Positions 37,801-47,900 of a DNA stretch of 64,000 bases are shown piece after piece. A program made the translations under genes and the position numbers. The stretch spans positions 1,674,001-1,738,000 of the forward strand of contig CAVRBO010000001.1 in NCBI GenBank assembly GCA_963719285.1. The letters run 5' to 3'. The notes below the pieces were generated by a model. The model saw nothing but the letters and a program-made list of their open reading frames with translations. It was not told the origin of the DNA and did not search any database. The stretch's first letter is position 1. Every line of letters starts with the position of its first letter. This stretch comes from C-114 sp963719285. GTDB lineage: Bacteria; Chloroflexota; Limnocylindria; Limnocylindrales; CSP1-4.

Positions 37801-37903
37801 CCGCTAGGCGTCGGCATCGTTCAACGGAGGCGGCATCACCTCGACGGCGCAGGTTCCATACGCCCGGACGATGACTCCTCCTCCGGCCACTGGACTCAGC
37901 CGT

Positions 37904-37919
37904 ACACAATCTCGTACAC
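37904..37919. repeat. Terminal motif of block R1, isolated copy (R1-end)
   Basis: Only the final ACACAATCTCGTACAC plus a few flanking bases (CACCCGGCCTTG, as in copy b) are present; the hairpin, dyad and 5' part of the block are missing. It still lies between minus-strand cargo (P2) and a plus-strand recombinase module, which suggests that this 16-bp end is the functional boundary. Confidence 0.65.
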
Positions 37920-38250
37920 ACCCGGCCTTGAAGCTGAGGGGTACCGGGCGTACGGTGGTCCTGCGGTCCGATGGCTCGCCTTCGAACCGACCCGGGCGCC
38001 GTGCGGCGCGGGTCACGCAAAGGCGAGCGGGTCATCGATGACGTCGGCGGCGATCGTTCGTATCACGTCCGGCACCCCTCGAACCCGACGACCGCATCGG
38101 ACCTCGTAGGAGCACGCCATGACCACGAGCAGAAGCAGCCATGCCACCGACATCACCCGGTCGACCGTCGCCCGACACCCTCGACCGGGCTGATCCGGCG
38201 CGGCTCGAGCCGAATGGTGGCCCGGGCTGACAACCGCGCGAAGGCCCGGG

Positions 38251-39168
38251 ATGCGGGCAGCGCCGGGGATTGCCGCCTGGACGGCCCTGCCCGAGCGCGA
38301 CCGGAGCCTCCTACTCTGGCTCGTCCACGGCGACGTCGTGACCGCCGAGCTGGCCGCCCTCCTCGTGTACGGTCATCGGCGGATCGCCCAACGGCGCCTG
38401 GCCCGGCTCGTCGAGTACGGCCTGCTCAATGGCTTCTGGGCCGCCAACCGCCAGCGACCACGAGGCCGCTATGCGTATGCGTTGACCCGGGCGACCCGGG
38501 TGGCGCTGGACCGGATGATCTGGCCGGAGGGCCAACCCAAGCTGTACAACAACGCCCCCGAGGGCGTCTCGCCCGTCATCCATGGTCTCGCGACCCACGA
38601 CCTCTTCGCCGCGTTCCTGCGGGCGAGCGACGGTGCGCGTGACGTCGGCCTCGCGGCCTGGGTGTCGGAGCGCCCGCTCATCCGGATGACCTGGCACGCG
38701 AGCCTCCGCCCCGACGCCCTCGCCCTCGTCCGGGTCGGCGAGCGCTCGATCCTCCTCGCGGTCGAGCGCGATCTGGGCACGGAACGAGGACCGATCCTCG
38801 CCGCCAAGGTCGCCAACTACCAGGGCTGCTACGACCGACGCGATCGGCGGGCCCCGCTCCATGTCGGCTTCGTCGTCGACTCGCCGCGGCGCGCCGCCTC
38901 CGTCCGGGCTCGGCTGCGCGGGACGGAGAAGGACGACTCGGCCACGATGGCCTGGGTCGTGACCGAGGCCGCCCTGACGGCCGATCCGTACGGCGCGATC
39001 TGGACGACGCCCGGCGGCACCGAGGCGCGGCTCGTCAACTTCGCCCCGCATTGGACCGGCGACCCTTGGCCGTACCTCGCACCGGGCGACCTCGCTGACC
39101 CGACGACCCTCGAGGTCCTCGACGATCGGGTGTATCGGAGCATCCCGATGCTGCGGTCGGCCCTGTGA
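38251..39168 (+). CDS. Replication-relaxation family winged-helix protein (module 3)
   Basis: 305 aa from ATG 38251. Winged helix at ~10-80: ALPERDRSLLLWLVHGDVVT, AELAALLVYGHRRIAQRRLA, RLVEYGLLNGFWAANRQRP. The C-terminal half contains HDLFAAFLRASDGARDVGLA, then a PDALALVRVGERSILLAVER strand (D...E with a Glu/Asp-rich turn), then the helix ILAAKVANYQGCYDRRDRRA, all typical of this family. Diverged from the module 1 and 4 proteins but in the same place. Probable DNA-binding regulator or replication-associated protein of the element. Confidence 0.75.
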   Translation: MRAAPGIAAWTALPERDRSLLLWLVHGDVVTAELAALLVYGHRRIAQRRLARLVEYGLLNGFWAANRQRPRGRYAYALTRATRVALDRMIWPEGQPKLYNNAPEGVSPVIHGLATHDLFAAFLRASDGARDVGLAAWVSERPLIRMTWHASLRPDALALVRVGERSILLAVERDLGTERGPILAAKVANYQGCYDRRDRRAPLHVGFVVDSPRRAASVRARLRGTEKDDSATMAWVVTEAALTADPYGAIWTTPGGTEARLVNFAPHWTGDPWPYLAPGDLADPTTLEVLDDRVYRSIPMLRSAL

Positions 39169-39545
39169 GGGTCCGACATCGGCGCGCGTCCCTCGTCGCG
39201 TCCCCGGCGCCTCGCGCAGGAACAGTCGCGACTGGGCGGCGACCACGGCGTGACGACCGACGCGACACCCCGCCTGATCGTGGCGTGCCCAGCCGACCCA
39301 AGTGCGACATCACTACCGTGATTCATGTATCTGCGCCGGTCCCCCCGGGCGCACCTCCATCACGACCGCCTGGCAGCGAGCCCCTCCACCGATTCCAGCA
39401 CCCACGCCCCCCTCGACGCAGACCGCCACGTCCTCAGCCGACATCAGGCACCACACCGTCCGCACACCGCTCCTTCCACCTCCGCGTCGTCGCACCGACT
39501 CACCCGCCACTGGATGCTCGCCCGCAGGTGCGCGACAATCCCCCG

Positions 39546-39662
39546 ATGGATCCCGTGATCATCGCCCTCGCCCAACTCGTCCGCGATCGCTGGGCCAACG
39601 AGCAACGCGACCGCCGCGCCCGCCGCACGCGACTCCGGGTCGTCCCGCGGGAGCTCGCATGA
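39546..39662 (+). CDS. Small protein overlapping the module 3 recombinase start
   Basis: 38 aa from ATG 39546: one amphipathic helix DPVIIALAQLVRDRWANEQR and a basic tail. TGA overlaps the recombinase ATG (ATGA at 39659-39662). No sequence likeness to the small ORFs of modules 1, 2 and 4, but the same position and overlap. About 375 bp lie between this gene and the winged-helix gene; I see no other gene there. Confidence 0.5.
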   Translation: MDPVIIALAQLVRDRWANEQRDRRARRTRLRVVPRELA

Positions 39663-41145
39663 GACGGCTGCCCGCGACGGTCGAGGAGCTCGCCGGCCGA
39701 CGGGCCGCGCGCTGGATCCGCGAGAGCACGCCGGGCCAGTTCGACCGCTACGGCCCCGAGGCCCAGGCCGAGCTCCAGGACCGGGCGATCGCAAGGCTCG
39801 GGCTCGTCGACTCGGGGCTCGCCTGGCGGGCGGCCCACTCCGGGCGGACGGTGTACCGCTCGGCCGAGATGACCGACATGCTCGGGGCGGCCCAGCGCGG
39901 CGACTTCGAGGTCCTCCTCGTCGGCTACGTCTCGCGCTGGCAGCGCAACCTGCGGCGGACCCTCGAGCTCCTCGAGGACACGCTCCATCCGGCCGGCGTC
40001 CCGGTCTACTTCTGCGACGAGGAGATCCTGAGCTCGTCCGAGCGCCACTGGGACCAGCTCGTCGACGAGGCGAAGGACGCCGAGCGGTACAGCCGCCGGC
40101 TCTCGCGCCGCATCAAGGAGGGCTACGCCTCGAAGCGCGCGAAGGAGCGCGACCCGGGCGGCCATCCCCCGTTCGGCTTCCGGCGCAGCGAGGCCAAGCT
40201 CCTCGAGCCGGATCCCGAGCGCCTCCCGGTCGTCCGTCGGGTGTTCGAGCTCGCGGCGGCGGGGCTGCCGGACCGCGCCGTCGCTTGCGAGGTCGGGCTG
40301 CCGCTCTTCACCGTCCGGGGCATCCTGACCTCGCCGCTCTACCTCGGTCGCCTCCGTGACGGCGCGCCGGCCCGCTGGGCGCCGCTCGTCCCTGTGGCAC
40401 TCTGGGAGGCCGCCCAGGCGACGCGGGCCCGGCGGGCGACCAAGACTGGGCGTCCTGCCGACCCTCGCCGACCGTACGCCCTCGACATGCTCCACTGTGC
40501 CGCCTGCGGCAAGCGGCTCACCGGCGACACCGGCTACTACCGCCACCGCGAACCGTGCCTGTCGTTCGTCGCCGCCCGACCCGAGCACCGCGGTCGAGGC
40601 CAGTCCCCGGGCCACGCCTACCGCCGCGAGCTGTACGAGGAGATCGTCGAAGCGCTCCTCGCCGAGGCCTCGATACGCGCTGGGGCGATCGCCGGCGTCG
40701 TCGGCGAGGTCAGCCGGGTGATGCCAGGGCCCGACCGGTCGGCGCCGGACCGGATCGCGCGCGAGCGGGACCGCGCGATGGCGCGGTACCTCCGAGATCG
40801 AGACGGCGCCGCCCTCGAGGCGACGATGTCCCGTCTCGACCGCGAGCTGGCGGAGGCCGAAGATCGGCGGGCACCCGGAGGTCGTCCCGCCGGATGTCGC
40901 GGTCCGCTACGTCCGAGAGCTCCCCGAGACGTGGCACAAGGCCGAGGGTGGCTCAGGCCGCCAGCTCCTGGCGAGCGCCCTGTTCGACCGGATCGACGTT
41001 CTCGGGATCCAGGAGGCGACCGTCCACCTCAGCGCTCATGCCGTCCGACACGGTCTTGCCGCGGCGCTTCCGGAAGCAGGTGGGAATACTCGTAAATGGT
41101 CGGGGCGAGAGGAGTCAGAACGACGATTTCGATGGGCTAATCTGA
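39659..41145 (+). pseudogene. Large serine recombinase, type C, with 3' frameshifts (module 3)
   Basis: ATG 39659. Catalytic domain intact: ARWIRESTPGQFDRYGPEAQ, then GYVSRWQRNLRRTL (S-R-x-x-R-N). Recombinase domain GGHPPFGFRRSEAKLLEPD, REL; zinc ribbon CAACGKRLTGDTGYYRHREPC. After ELAEAEDRRAPGG (~40868) the expected sequence PPDVAVRYVRELPETWHKAE continues in another frame, and near 41075 a second shift is needed to reach VGILVNGRGERSQ over the 19-bp site. The fragment at 55034 reads these parts in one frame, confirming the damage. The catalytic and DNA-binding halves could still be made, ending in a scrambled tail at 41095. Confidence 0.8.
41097..41115 (+). other. Attachment-like site 5
   Basis: Exact 19-bp copy at the end of the type C recombinase, with type Y right flank (CAGAACGACGATTTCGATGG) as at site 2. 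41116-41307 holds no supportable gene. Confidence 0.8.
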
Positions 41146-41307
41146 GTTCTTTGCGGCCTGGGGCAACCCAGGCCTCTACCCGTACAGGACGGTTCAGGCT
41201 CGAGCGGCGGGCCTGAAGGACGCACCACACGCGGACCAAACACAAGACCTGGCCATGCCGACCGGGTGAGCCACGCCGGCGGCGGAGGTTTGGACAGGGC
41301 CGGGTAG

Positions 41308-41745
41308 CTATCGACGGGTGGACCTGGCTCTGATTGCGGCAACGGTGGCAGGAACAACCCCTAGCGCGACGACTGCCAGACCAATCCCAGGCCTAATGCG
41401 AGTCCACCCGTCCACATGCGCAGCTAGCGTTGCAAAGAAGTAGGCGACGATCGCCATGGAGGTCAGGGCGAGGATAGCTACGGTTCGGCAAATCCACGAA
41501 TTGGCGCCTGTACGCAACGCGACAAGCGCGAGCAGCACCACGCCAGCGCCGAGGAGCAAGGTCACGTTGCCCTCAGGGAACTCCGTACCTTGCAGGCGGG
41601 CAAGGGTAAATAGGAAGTCACCATGCGCCCAGGGTTGGAGGGATCCAATGACAATGAGCGCCCCACCAAGGGCGAAGGCAGCGACTGCCGCGAGCGATCG
41701 CGGACCGGCTCGTGCTCGATCTCCCCGCCCCGAGGTCGTTGCCAT
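41308..41745 (-). CDS. Small integral membrane protein downstream of P3
   Basis: 145 aa from ATG 41745 (GCAGGGG immediately upstream). Four predicted membrane segments: LAAVAAFALGGALIVIGSLQ, VTLLLGAGVVLLALVALRTG, TVAILALTSMAIVAYFFATL and IGLAVVALGVVPATVAAI. Basic tail RARSTRR. It follows P3 by about 190 bp on the same strand, where P1 and P2 have lipoprotein genes. No family recognised. Confidence 0.65.
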   Translation of the reverse strand: MATTSGRGDRARAGPRSLAAVAAFALGGALIVIGSLQPWAHGDFLFTLARLQGTEFPEGNVTLLLGAGVVLLALVALRTGANSWICRTVAILALTSMAIVAYFFATLAAHVDGWTRIRPGIGLAVVALGVVPATVAAIRARSTRR

Positions 41746-41934
41746 CCCCTGCGAGGCATTTCCCTCGCCGGGACTCGACTCTCGGTCATCCACCACCGGT
41801 GCACTCCTTCCAAGATGCGCGATCGGGTAGCACGCCGACCAAGAGCCGCACGCGCGACGACCTCGTGACCACACGACCTAGTGCCAGCCAATGGGCCCAA
41901 AACACCGACTCGAAACCTGCGTTCGCCAATTTGG

Positions 41935-44900
41935 TTAGCCCCCTGGATTGCACGTAACGGCCGCTGGGGCGTCAATCACATGGAAGACTTGCCCTTGGAC
42001 CGCGATGCCCATGCTTGCTGCGCCATCAACGATACAGGTCCTCACTTGCGCGGCCGACATCCCCGGGTGAGCCGACCACACCAAGACAGCGAGGCCAGTG
42101 ACGTGCGGCGCCGCCATTGACGTTCCCGCAAGGAAGCCGTATCCCTCATTGCAATCGAGGAAGCCAAGAATCTTGCAATGGAAGGGCAACGTGTTGTAGA
42201 TCCCCGCATCGACGGGCTGAACCTTCGGATCCTCCCCGCCGGGAGCTGCCACCGTTATGGGATTTCCGATATCTGAAAATGCGGACAATTGACCGGCTTG
42301 GTTAACGGACGCAACGGTGATGAAGTTATTCGGAAACTGCGCACTGAGGCCAGCGGGAGAGTTCCACGCGGAGTTGCATCCATAGCTGTTGCCGGCGGCC
42401 GCCACCCAGAGCACGTCCTTGAAGTGGGCCTGAGCGGCCAAAATTGACTGAGCGAAGATGTGATTTGTTTCGTCGAGCTTGGCTTGGGCCTCCGCATCAT
42501 TCGGCTTTTCCGCACATTCGCCGTAAGGCCAGCCGAAGCTCATGTTCACGACCTGGGCGCCTTGATCCGCGGCCATGAGCATCAGCCAGGCCGCACGGTT
42601 CGGAAAGTGTTCCTCTTTGGGCGGTTCGGCACCGCCGGGCATCACCCAAATGCCGAATTCCCATTCTGTCAATGAGCATCGCCAGGCAACACCCGTCACA
42701 CCAACACCGTTGTTCCCGGATGCACATGCAGTCCCGGCGACATGTGTCCCGTGACCGATTTGGGTCGGCGAAGGCACTCGCGGTCCCGCGTGGAGGTCTA
42801 CATTGTCTGCCACGTCAGGATGATCCCAAGCCATATCGGCGTCGACGATTGCGACTCGAACCGCGCGATCTCCGGTCGTCGTATCCCAAGCCAATGGCGC
42901 GCGAATGAGCTCTAGATCCCAGTTGTTACCACTCGGGTTGCTCTGGTCCCATGCCGCGTATCTAGGGTCATTGGGGATGGCTTGAAGGTCCGCCGACGAG
43001 TATGTCCTTGAGACGAACGTAACGTTCGCCTCGCTGGCGATGGCATCGCGCGCGGACTGCAGTTCGGCAAGGTTCGCCACGGGCACCTGCAGGTCATACA
43101 TAAATCCTGAGGGCACGCCCCCGAGGACCTTGGCTCCATGTGCCGCCGCAATCTGAAGAATGCGCCCGTCCGGATCTAGTGTGCCGAAGTCGAGTCCGAC
43201 CACCAAACCATCGACAACGAGCGTGTCGCCAACAGCATCGGTTCCTATGCGATCTCCTGATGGCGACGCCACACCTTGAGGCACGATTCCGGACTGCGGG
43301 TCGACCGTGTCAAGAGTGACCGTGATCGAGGCGACGACCTGACCGTCAGCAGCCACGATCTTCACCTGGCCGCTCGTCGTCCCCAACGCGGTCGAAGTCG
43401 GGACGTCAACGATCAGCGGAACGTCGTATGTGCCACCGGCCTCGACGTGGAAGGGCGAGCCCAGCACCCCAAGAGTGACGACATTGGAGATAGCCGGATC
43501 CACCTCCACGGAAGCTCCAGTCGCCTCTTGCACAGCCATGAGGGTCAGGCTCTGCGCGGTCGAGGTGCCTCGAAGGACGGTAATAATCGGGGCCATTTCA
43601 ACCCAAATCCCGGGTCGAGCCTCCCTCCCGAGCAGCCACCGGGCCGTCGCGTCGAAGACGTTCCAGCCCGTCGGGTTCAGGATCGTCGGGACGTTGTCGT
43701 TCCAGCCGAGGCCGACTCGACGCGCCTCGGCGGCATGGCCGTTCTGCATCGTGGCACCCGACTCGTAGGCGAAGAGGGCGACCTGACTCGATTGAGCAGT
43801 GATCGACCACACCTTTTGGGCCGAGGCCGCGAGCTCGGACGTCAGCTTGTAGGCAAGCGTGCCGCCGGTGCTGATCGTCTTCGAGCCGCTGTAGCCGGCC
43901 GCGATCGAGTTGCTGGAGTCGATGACGTCGAGGGCCGTGCCCGACGGCTCGTGGGTGGTCGCGGTCGCGTAGTCCATCTCGTCCCAGCTCGCATTCGCGA
44001 GGTCGAGGACCGGGACGGCCACGTTCCGGTACCCCGTGCCAAGGCTGGCGGCCGAGGCCGAGGCCGCGATGACGATGAGGTTCTGGCCAGCGACCGCCGG
44101 CGCGTCCCCGTCGTCGACATACGTGACCGACTGGCCTTGCGCGACGAGCCTGGCGCGGATCGCCTGGTCACCCGCTGTCGGCGTGTTCTTGTTGCCGACG
44201 ACGAGCTGCGTATGCGTCCCGAGCAGCCACCGGGCCGTCGCGTCGAAGACGTTCCAGCCCGTCGGGTTCAGGATCGTCGGGACGTTGTCGTTCCAGCCGA
44301 GGCCGACTCGACGCGCCTCGGCGGCATGGCCGTTCTGCATCGTGGCACCCGACTCGTAGGCGAAGAGGGCGACCTGACTCGATTGAGCAGTGATCGACCA
44401 CACCTTTTGGGCCGAGGCCGCGAGCTCGGACGTCAGCTTGTAGGCAAGCGTGCCGCCGGTGCTGATCGTCTTCGAGCCGCTGTAGCCGGCCGCGATCGAG
44501 TTGCTGGAGTCGATGACGTCGAGGGCCGTGCCCGACGGCTCGTGGGTGGTCGCGGTCGCGTAGTCCATCTCGTCCCAGCTCGCATTCGCGAGGTCGAGGA
44601 CCGGGACGGCCACGTTCCGGTACCCCGTGCCAAGGCTGGCGGCCGAGGCCGAGGCCGCGATGACGATGAGGTTCTGGCCAGCGACCGCCGGCGCGTCCCC
44701 GTCGTCGACATACGTGACCGACTGGCCTTGCGCGACGAGCCTGGCGCGGATCGCCTGGTCACCCGCTGTCGGCGTGTTCTTGTTGCCGACGACGAGCTGC
44801 GTATGCGTCCCGAGCAGCCACCGGGCCGTCGCGTCGAAGACGTTCCAGCCCGTCGGGTTCAGGATCGTCGGGACGTTGTCGTTCCAGCCGAGGCCGACTC

Positions 44901-47900
44901 GACGCGCCTCGGCGGCATGGCCGTTCTGCATCGTGGCACCCGACTCGTAGGCGAAGAGGGCGACCTGACTCGATTGAGCAGTGATCGACCACACCTTTTG
45001 GGCCGAGGCCGCGAGCTCGGACGTCAGCTTGTAGGCAAGCGTGCCGCCGGTGCTGATCGTCTTCGAGCCGCTGTAGCCGGCCGCGATCGAGTTGCTGGAG
45101 TCGATGACGTCGAGGGCCGTGCCCGACGGCTCGTGGGTGGTCGCGGTCGCGTAGTCCATCTCGTCCCAGCTCGCATTCGCGAGGTCGAGGACCGGGACGG
45201 CCACGTTCCGGTACCCCGTGCCAAGGCTGGCGGCCGAGGCCGAGGCCGCGATGACGATGAGGTTCTGGCCAGCGACCGCCGGCGCGTCCCCGTCGTCGAC
45301 ATACGTGACCGACTGGCCTTGCGCGACGAGCCTGGCGCGGATCGCCTGGTCACCCGCTGTCGGCGTGTTCTTGTTGCCGACGACGAGCTGCGTATGCGTC
45401 CCGAGCAGCCACCGGGCCGTCGGATCCACACCGACAGATAAAGCAGTGGCACCAACGTCGCTGGCCGGACCGGTGCTGGCGCCGTCGCTGACGGTGTTGG
45501 CGTTGAGGGTGAGGATGACCGTGCCGGCGCCGCCGCCGGTCAGGGTGATCGTGTACGGGCCGGCCCCCGAGCCGCTCACGTCGGTGACGCTCCAGCCGGT
45601 GGCCGTGCCGCTGATCGCGAAGTCGCCGGCGGCCAGGCCGCTGACGGGCTCGCTGAAGGTGGTGGTGTACGCGAGGCTCGTCTCAGCCGTTGGCGAGGCA
45701 GGCGCCGTGAAGGCGGACACCGAGGGGACGGTCTGGTCGACGATGACCGTGGCCGCCGTGCTCGGACTCGCCGGACCGGTGCTGGCGCCGTCGCTGACGG
45801 TGTTGGCATTCAGGGTGAGGATGACCGTGCCGGCGCCGCCGCCGGTCAGGGTGATCGTGTACGGGCCGGCCCCCGAGCCGCTCACGTCGGTGACGCTCCA
45901 GCCGGTGGCCGTGCCGCTGATCGCGAAGTCGCCGGCGGCCAGGCCGCTGACGGGCTCGCTGAAGGTGGTGGTGTACGCGAGGCTCGTCGCGTTCGTCGGT
46001 GTGGTCGGGGCCGTGAAGGCGGACACCGAGGGCGCCGTCGCGTCCCACACGAACGGGGAGCTCGCCCAGTCGCTCCAGCTCGAGCCGTTGAAGGCGCGGA
46101 CCCGCCAGTAATAGGTGGCACCCTCGGTGAGGGCCGCCGGGGTCGTCCAGCTCGTCGCGCTGCCGCCCGCGTCCTCGCTCGTGCTCATGATCGTGCCGCC
46201 GAAGGCGTCCGCGGTCGCGACATCGACGTGGTACTGCGTCTGCGGCGCGCTCCCGGAATCGGCGTACGACCAGGTCAGCAGCTTGCTCGCGGTCGGGCCG
46301 GTCGGCGCGACGATCGTGACGGTCGGGACGTGCCAGGTGACCTTGAGGGTCGGGCGGTAGTCGACGTCGGTGCCGTCCTCGCTCGCGAGGATCCGCTTCC
46401 AGTACGTCGAGCCGAGGCCATCCTGCCAGATCCGCACGCCGTAGTTCGTGGCCGGGGTCGAGACCCAGCCCTGGACGACACCCGTGAAGCCGCTCGTCGG
46501 GTTCGACCAGGAGGTCTGGCCCTCGACCCCGTCGATGAACGCGACATCGTTGCCGGCCGAGGGCCGGTTGTTGTGGGTGATCGTGGATTCACTGAACGAG
46601 CTCGTCAGGCGGGCGATCCAGCTCCGGATGGTCGTCGGGGCGTTGTAGTACTGGTGCCACGGGTGGGTGCTCACCTGGGCGCTCTCGACGGTGACGGTGC
46701 CCAGGTCGCTCACGTCCCAGCGGACGTAGTCGTGGCTCGTGCCCGAGGTGCCCGAGGGGTCGAGCCCGAGCCACATCTCGTAGTAGTAGGGCGAGGTCGG
46801 CCGCTGATAGGTGCCGTAGTTCGTGGTCGGGAACGACGACGAGGTGTGGGCGTCGGCGGTGACCATCGTGGAGTGGAAGATGTCGACCGAGGGATCGACG
46901 TAGACCGGGTACACCGCGGTCGCCAGCCAGGCCGGATCGACCGCGATCGTGATCGTCGGCGCGCCGTCGGTGTCCTGGCCGAGGGTGACGCTCGCCTGGT
47001 CGGTGTAGCGGCCGTCGCCGGCCAGCTCGTCGACCGTCGAATCGAGGGCGTACGGATGGGGGATCTGCCCGATCGCCTTCCCCGACTCATCGACGAGGCT
47101 GATCGAGCCGTTGGCCTGGGGGACCAGGGTCAATCCGGGCGCGTCGACCCGGAACGTCCAGCGCGGGTCGGCCGGCACGCCGTGGAGGATGACGAACGCC
47201 TTGGAGCCGGACGCCCGGGCGATGACCCGCAGGTCGGCGCCCGGGAAGACATCGCGGTAGTCGGCCGCGACGCCGTCGACGATCGGCGCCGTCGGCTTCG
47301 CTGCCTTTGCCAGATCGAGAGGCAGGGCGAAGCCCACCGACTTCCCCTTGGTCCCGACGGTCACGAAGTCCCTGGCCGTGAGGTTGAACAGGGACACCGT
47401 CGCCGGGGCCCGGTCCGAGCTCACGACCGGGACGGCGCCGACGAGGCCGTCGGTCTTGGACCCGGCGGCGAAGCCGACGCTGATCGGCAGCCAGGCGCTC
47501 GAGCCCTCGGGCTGATAGAACTTCGCGCTGCTGGCGAACACGCTCGTCATCGTCCCGTCGTGGTTGTCGTACGTCTGCGAGCTCTCCGTCCGCAGCCCGA
47601 CGACCTCGGTCGCCCCGGGCTTGAGGCCGATCGTCGCATCTGCGGCTGCCGGGCTGGCTACGGGTTCCAGGGTCGGGTTGGGCATGACAGACGGTGCGGA
47701 GGTTGGATCAGAGGTCGGAGCCGCGACTGGGGTCGGGGACGGCGGCATCGAGACCGACGGCGATGGCTCGGCCGTGGGCGGCAGGCTCGGTTGGGCGGTC
47801 GAGGCGCTCGACGCGCTCGGCGAGGGCGCGGCCGTGGGATCCGCCGCGCGGGCGCTCGGGACGAGCCCGCCGCCGACCAGCAGGATCGCGCTCGCCGCGA

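Noticed and set aside
33426..37874. Very long plus-strand open frame (1,482 codons) opposite P2
   Set aside because: Highly Arg/Gly-rich translation without domains. It is the GC-rich antisense shadow of P2, whose own frame has a signal peptide, repeats and catalytic motifs.
43630..45402. CRISPR array
   Set aside because: The regular repeats are 591 bp, contiguous and coding; no short repeats with unique spacers occur anywhere in the window.
43276..45441. Plus-strand frame of 721 codons with three repeats opposite P3
   Set aside because: Repeats only mirror the 591-bp tandem repeats. Composition (Arg/Val/Asp) and lack of a start site mark it as a shadow.
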